Source: Micromonospora lupini str. Lupac 08
GTDB taxonomy: Bacteria > Actinomycetota > Actinomycetes > Mycobacteriales > Micromonosporaceae
Length of the DNA: 64,000 bases
NCBI RefSeq assembly: GCF_000297395.2
Contig: NZ_HF570108.1
Span: forward strand, 2,832,106 to 2,896,105
Direction of reading: 5' to 3'
Of this stretch, positions 60,295 through 64,000 are shown in pieces; the stretch's first letter is position 1, and every line of letters starts with the position of its first letter. Below the pieces are notes generated by a model. It did not search any database. It had not been told where the DNA came from and saw nothing but the letters and a program-made list of their open reading frames with translations. Made by a program: the position numbers and the translations under genes.

Positions 60295-60624
60295 ATGGAT
60301 CCGGAGCAGGTCCACTTAGCCGTAGAGCACGAGAATCTCGTCCTGTTGGCTGAACTATTGGATAACGGTGCTGATATCAACGCGGAGGTTGACGGGCTGA
60401 GTCTTCTGCAGCACGCGATAGACGTCGAGGTTGATGGACACGTGCAGACTGGAGAACCACTCCATGTCGATACCACTGTCCTTCTTCTCGCAAAGGGCGC
60501 CGACGCGGCAGTTAGGTCGAATCGCGGCCATGGCTCCAGCGCGGCAGAATATGCATCTTTTCGGGGGCACTGGCTGGCCGTATGTGTTATAGATGCCTGG
60601 CTGCGCCGACCCCCGATCAGTTAA
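60295..60624 (+). CDS. Ankyrin-repeat immunity protein candidate
   Basis: 109 aa from the ATG at 60295, 8 nt after the toxin stop, with GAGG ahead. LLAELLDNGADINAEVDGLS and LLLAKGADAAVRSNRGHGSS are two ankyrin repeats. No signal peptide, so it stays in the cytosol, as an immunity protein must. Ankyrin-type immunity proteins are common beside polymorphic toxins. Its A+T-richer composition matches that of the toxin tip, so the pair was probably acquired together. Confidence 0.75.
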   Translation: MDPEQVHLAVEHENLVLLAELLDNGADINAEVDGLSLLQHAIDVEVDGHVQTGEPLHVDTTVLLLAKGADAAVRSNRGHGSSAAEYASFRGHWLAVCVIDAWLRRPPIS

Positions 60625-60910
60625 CAAGACCAGCGTGTTTGGTGTGAAGGTTTCCAGTCAATTCTATTGGTAGGTGCAAGAATGGGGGTGGCTTCGGCTG
60701 CCCCCATTCATCCCTGTCGCACGGCTCCGGAGAGTCTAAAATGCTCCGTTGGCGCGAGATTGCGTGGGACGGCTTCTGAGGCCATGTCGACTCCACAAAG
60801 AATGGCTGCTGGTCGCTCGGAATAGGGTCGGTCACCCCCAATTATGCATTCACTTGCATGTAATCGAAAGTAAGAACCGACGTGGCGTCCTGTTTTTCCG
60901 CAGAGCGCTC
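60625..60910. other. Spacer between the immunity gene and the displaced cassette
   Basis: 286 bases, locally A+T-rich, with no gene that I can support. Confidence 0.35.
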
Positions 60911-61210
60911 GTCCGACCGTTCACCGAACAACGCCGAGTCCCCAACCCTCACAGCCGATGGCATCCGGCACCTACCACGTGCTGGCAGGTGCCGCATCGG
61001 TATTGGTGCACAGCTGCGGTAGCGCATTTGCGAGTCTAATCCGGCGCACGGGAAGGAAACACGAGCTACCTCTCGTGATGGAAGCGGCGCAGAGCCAACT
61101 GGTGGGCACGACGCACTCGGCATTTCGGTCCAGGTCAAGGCAACCGCTTCACGCCGGGTCGGCGCGCGCCGAAATGCTTAGGGTGCTTGAGGGCGGCGAC
61201 ATTTCCCAGT
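60911..61210 (+). pseudogene. Displaced Hint-tail and alternative toxin tip cassette
   Basis: 60911-61020 repeats, with small indels, the end of the Hint domain at 59777-59883 of the RHS gene: VRPFTEQRRV against VRPFTQQRRV, then YHVLAGAASVLVHSC against YHVVAGSTEVLVHNC. One extra base breaks the frame between them. After the Cys comes a different tail (GSAFASLIRRTGRKHELPLV), which is not the deaminase. No start codon or ribosome site precedes it. This is how silent polymorphic toxin tips look. Its far end is unclear where the minus-strand gene begins. Confidence 0.65.
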
Positions 61211-61221
61211 CCCCGCGTGCG

Positions 61222-61614
61222 CTACTCTCGCTCATCCGCCAGCCCGATGAAGAGATCGCACCAGAAGTGGTTGGTGAGGTCGCGCTTCACGCTGGTGGCG
61301 TCCGGAGTGGCACGGTCGAGTTCCGTGACGATCTCCCGCCAGGCTCCGCGCGTCATTTCCTCGGCAAGCGCTGTCACCTGCTCGGCTGGCGTCGGGTACG
61401 GTTCGCCGTCTTCGGGCACTGCGGGCGGCGGCGGAGCGGCAAACCAGTCCGCGATGTCGACCCGGGCGAGGTCGGTCGTGGCTTCCTGGTTGCCGCGGGT
61501 CTGCTCCAGGCGCCGCGGACGATGCTCTGTCCAGACCAGTTTGCTTTCGAAGCGCTTCCGTCCCTCGTGACGGATCAGATGGTCCTGGTCGACGTGGTCG
61601 AGCCAACCGTGCAC
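61222..61614 (-). CDS. Hypothetical protein
   Basis: 130 aa from a GTG at 61614; an in-frame TGA lies about 30 nt upstream. Third codon positions are strongly GC-rich on this strand, which supports it over the longer plus-strand frame across the same region. The sequence begins VHGWLDHVDQDHLIRHEG, has TRGNQEATTDLARVDIADWF and ends in a helical segment (WREIVTELDRATPD). I do not recognise it. It could be the 3' part of a longer truncated gene. Confidence 0.5.
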   Translation of the reverse strand: MHGWLDHVDQDHLIRHEGRKRFESKLVWTEHRPRRLEQTRGNQEATTDLARVDIADWFAAPPPPAVPEDGEPYPTPAEQVTALAEEMTRGAWREIVTELDRATPDATSVKRDLTNHFWCDLFIGLADERE

Positions 61615-61952
61615 ACCATGCGGGCTGCCGCCGCACTGGGTTCAGAGGCAGCGGTGGCCTCGCGCTGTCTCGCAACTAGGATTGTGTCTGCCGGTGTCCA
61701 TGTCGCGGCGACCTCGCTGATCCGGTTGACCCGGTTGCGTTGCTAGCGATAGCTGACTAAATGGAATCTCGCTGATACTCTATGTCGCCGGCTGATCTAT
61801 GCCAATGCCGGTCGACCGAGCCTGTCGGATGCGGGCAGAACATCGCCTGTATGTGGGCCAATGACTACAGGTGGTGCCGAAGGTTGTAAGCCATCAGCAC
61901 TCCCGCCGTCTCTGGTTTGGGTTGCAGTCGGGGAGGTGTCCGCTTGCGTCCG
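61615..61952. other. Region without a recognised gene
   Basis: 338 bases between two minus-strand genes. No coding sequence, repeat or RNA is convincing. Confidence 0.35.
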
Positions 61953-62696
61953 TCAGAGGCGGTGGAGGCCTTCGCTGAGCTGGTGGATGACTTGCCACTG
62001 TGCTTCCTCTCCGGTGGGCCGGGGGAAGCCGGCGTGCCGGAAGGTCCAGTTCAAGTAGGACACCAGGGGCATGCCGGCCTCGCCCACGAAGTGCGCGTCG
62101 GCGGATGCGTCGGGCAGGATTATGCCGTAGGGGCCACCGCCGCTGACGTTGTCCTTGTGGTAGTGGTCGGGCGCGACGGGAAGTAGGAATGGATCGTCCT
62201 GGTCCTCCTGCCACGCCTCGATTTCTTCCGCGAAGTAGTCGCGGATGCCGCTGTTCGGGTAGCGGGAACCCGCCAACTCCAGCACGAGCGGGTCGGCCGC
62301 GGCCGAGTTGGGCCATTGGGGGTGCGTTCCCACCAACCACACGTCGCCCACGATCCGGATCCACGACGACAGCACCATCGGGAGTGGGCCGAGACGCTGT
62401 TCCAGCCAGTGAAGGAGCTCTTCTGCCTTCGGGCCGGGTGGCGTGTATGGCTCTGTCGGGGTCTGGTCGTCGTCGTTCTGGTGGAATCGGTAGCCCTGCT
62501 CGCGCAGTCGCGCGACAAGCGTTTCGATGTTGCTCCGGGCTCGGCGGGCCATCTCGTCGCATACCGCCTGCGCCTGGGGGGCGAAGGCTGGCTCACGGAC
62601 ACGGCTTCCCAGTTGCCGCATCTCGTGCCATACCCGATCTTGTTGCCCGTCGACGTAGCGGTCTACCCAGTCCAGGTGCTTAATCACTGCGATCAT
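61953..62696 (-). CDS. Hypothetical protein, possibly SMI1/immunity-like
   Basis: 247 aa from the ATG at 62696; the frame is open further upstream but the protein-like sequence starts here (MIAVIKHLDWVDRYVDGQQD). Aromatic-rich patches WIRIVGDVWLVGTHPQWP and LPVAPDHYHKDNVSGGGPYG, together with an acidic overall charge, resemble SUKH/SMI1-type immunity proteins. The resemblance is weak. It lies downstream of a polymorphic toxin locus but on the opposite strand. Confidence 0.65.
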   Translation of the reverse strand: MIAVIKHLDWVDRYVDGQQDRVWHEMRQLGSRVREPAFAPQAQAVCDEMARRARSNIETLVARLREQGYRFHQNDDDQTPTEPYTPPGPKAEELLHWLEQRLGPLPMVLSSWIRIVGDVWLVGTHPQWPNSAAADPLVLELAGSRYPNSGIRDYFAEEIEAWQEDQDDPFLLPVAPDHYHKDNVSGGGPYGIILPDASADAHFVGEAGMPLVSYLNWTFRHAGFPRPTGEEAQWQVIHQLSEGLHRL

Positions 62697-62905
62697 GGTG
62701 GCGCAGGTGATGTCTTGCAGCAATGGTCCTTGCGACACCGCGCGCCCAGGCGCGCGGTACCCAATCGCTCTAGCCGGTCGAAGGTTGGCGCCGCTGACGG
62801 TCGCGAGGCAGGAGTACGTTCGGACAGCCTGGCATGGGAAGCGCTTGACGATCCGCGGTAACGAACCCGGTAACCGAGGGGATCGCAACGGGCGGATCGT
62901 TCACG

Positions 62906-63582
62906 GTGGGCAGCCTGCTCCCCGGCCTCGATAGGGTCGTGCACGCGCGTCGGACGAACCCGGACGAGGCGCGGGAGTTGATCCAGGCAGTGCTGCGCGA
63001 CCGGCGGGCCATCACCGCATACGCGACCGGAGCGCGCGCTGCTCGCCCTGCCTTTGGCAACTTCTGGGCTAGCTACACCAGCGGCTTCGGCAGTGTGCTG
63101 CGCGGCTACGGACCTGTCACCGCCTCTCTGAGCCTGCTGGGCGGACGTCGCATCATCGATTCCTCGCCGGCACCACCATCGTCGAATACAAAACGGGTCA
63201 CTTCGACGATGGTGGTGACCTTGATGCTCTCGTCGAGCAGGTGCTGGCCTATGCCCTCCTCGCAGCAGGATCCGGCCATCCGGTCACCGCAGTCGTCATG
63301 TATCTCGCCCGCTACCATGTGCTTGTCCGCTACCCCCTCGACATGTTCCTTGCCCGCCTCGCCGGGCAACCCATCGACGTCACCGAAGTTGGTCGTCGCT
63401 TCGCCGCCCTCGTTGACCGAGCGAACCGCTGGGGCGGCGTCCTTCCTGGACGTCGCGCACGCGGCGTTCGCGGCGCTGACCCCCCAGGCGTCCGGCCGGT
63501 CGGCGGCGAACCGCCGGTTGACCAGGTCCCCGCCGGGCTGCGCCGCCGGGTCCGACGGCTCACTCGGCCCCGCACTCCGTAG
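62906..63582 (+). pseudogene. PD-(D/E)XK-like hypothetical gene, frameshifted
   Basis: From GTG 62906 one frame reads LLPGLDRVVHARRTNPDEAR to SGFGSVLRGYGPVTASLSLL. The expected continuation is in another frame from about 63150: TTIVEYKTGHFDDGGDLDAL, then QVLAYALLAA and VMYLARYHVLVRYPLD. The D...ExK layout (EYK) and the following helices match the remnant at 9284-9534. Near 63440 the frame again loses sense, so several frameshifts have occurred. Confidence 0.6.
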
Positions 63583-63638
63583 GCGGAATGCCTCATCGAA
63601 GATGGTCCGCAGCGCACAGAGAATTCCGGCCATCCACC

Positions 63639-63675
63639 GTTCGAGACTGTTCGAGACTGTTCGAGATGCTCGAAC
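63639..63675. repeat. Triple 10-bp direct repeat ending in a palindrome
   Basis: GTTCGAGACT at 63639 and 63649, then GTTCGAGATG at 63659. The third copy is the left arm of a perfect palindrome GTTCGAG-ATG-CTCGAAC (63659-63675). It lies about 70 nt before the last gene and could be an operator with extra half-sites. Confidence 0.5.
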
Positions 63676-63745
63676 CCGTAGTTGCGCTCGGATAGGTTTC
63701 AGCACATCGATTTGAGCGGCGTCTATGCGGCCCTCAGGAGGCGAT

Positions 63746-64000
63746 GTGCACACATTCCGCCATTCGCCGGCTCCGGCTGCCAGCCTACTCCGTGCCCTGG
63801 TGGTCGTGCCCCTCACAACCCCCGCCAGTGCCGCCCGCCCATCGATCCCGAACGTCAACCGACCCTATTACCACCGTTTTCCCCGGAACAGCTCCGGCGC
63901 CTCCGTCCACGTACTGAACAGCACCGGTGAGAGGGTGCTCAACCGGCGGCACACGGACCAGAGCAGGGTGGGTCTGGCCCTGAATGTTGATCCCGGACAG
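63746..64000 (+). CDS. Secreted protein, 5' part (runs off the window)
   Basis: 85 codons remain open to the window end from the GTG at 63746, preceded by AGGAGG with good spacing. The first 32 residues look like a Sec signal: LLRALVVVPLTTPASAARP. The rest (SGASVHVLNSTGERVLNRRH) is too short to assign. An overlapping ATG at 63744 opens a poorer frame. Confidence 0.5.
   Translation, partial: MHTFRHSPAPAASLLRALVVVPLTTPASAARPSIPNVNRPYYHRFPRNSSGASVHVLNSTGERVLNRRHTDQSRVGLALNVDPGQ

Overview
The window is high-GC DNA from an actinomycete. GC-rich third codon positions, many GTG/TTG starts and ATGA/GTGA stop-start overlaps support this. Families such as the TPR-type XRE regulator, CHAT-TPR protein, IS701 element and secreted RHS/FG-GAP proteins fit a Micromonospora- or Streptomyces-like soil genus. 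The genus is an inference. Three stretches (about 9.6-11.4 kb, the hsdS gene, 60.0-60.6 kb) are visibly richer in A+T and look acquired.

Layout. (1) 1-6.3 kb: a tightly overlapping operon of a GT-A glycosyltransferase (cut by the window edge), a radical SAM enzyme, a phosphoribosyltransferase, a GT4 glycosyltransferase, a stand-alone FEN-type exonuclease and a PIG-L deacetylase, followed by a TPR-type XRE regulator. (2) 6.3-12.4 kb: an S9 peptidase, a T5orf172/GIY-YIG-like protein, a decayed PD-(D/E)XK-like remnant, an A+T-rich protein with a restriction-like C-terminus and a Cys-rich protein. (3) 12.3-34.4 kb: a defence island. It has a soluble Ser/Thr kinase with TPRs, a complete type I restriction-modification operon headed by an HTH-methylase-HsdS-like fusion, and divergently an SbcC-like ATPase, a small helical protein, an 1103-aa protein of unknown type and a 1642-aa DEAH helicase with a DUF1998-like C-terminus. 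A thioredoxin reductase 3' remnant sits at its right edge.

(4) 34.6-39.2 kb: the most striking locus, a four-gene ubiquitin-like conjugation operon on the minus strand (Ubl ending in Gly, E2-like, JAMM protease, E1-like), every junction a 4-nt overlap. Divergent to it are a GHKL ATPase gene and a STAS-like/HTH gene. A 22-bp palindrome (GTTTCA-N10-TGAAAC) lies between the divergent units and again over the start of the HTH gene, suggesting one regulon. (5) 39.5-44.2 kb: an insertion-sequence graveyard with an intact-looking IS5 copy, a decayed IS701 copy into whose terminal TA a second IS5 copy inserted, broken flanking genes and a deleted tyrosine recombinase tail. (6) 44.3-49.6 kb: a CHAT-TPR gene built from 135-bp repeats and broken in one repeat, divergent small and membrane protein genes, then a tRNA 3'-end fragment that looks like an attachment site.

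(7) 49.6-64 kb: two divergent large secreted proteins, one FG-GAP/VCBS and one RHS polymorphic toxin with a Hint domain and a deaminase-like tip, an ankyrin immunity candidate, a displaced second Hint-tail cassette, hypothetical genes, another PD-(D/E)XK-like pseudogene and the start of a secreted protein at the edge. Overall the window is an accessory region dominated by defence, conflict and mobile-element genes. Functional links between the modules are inferred from layout.
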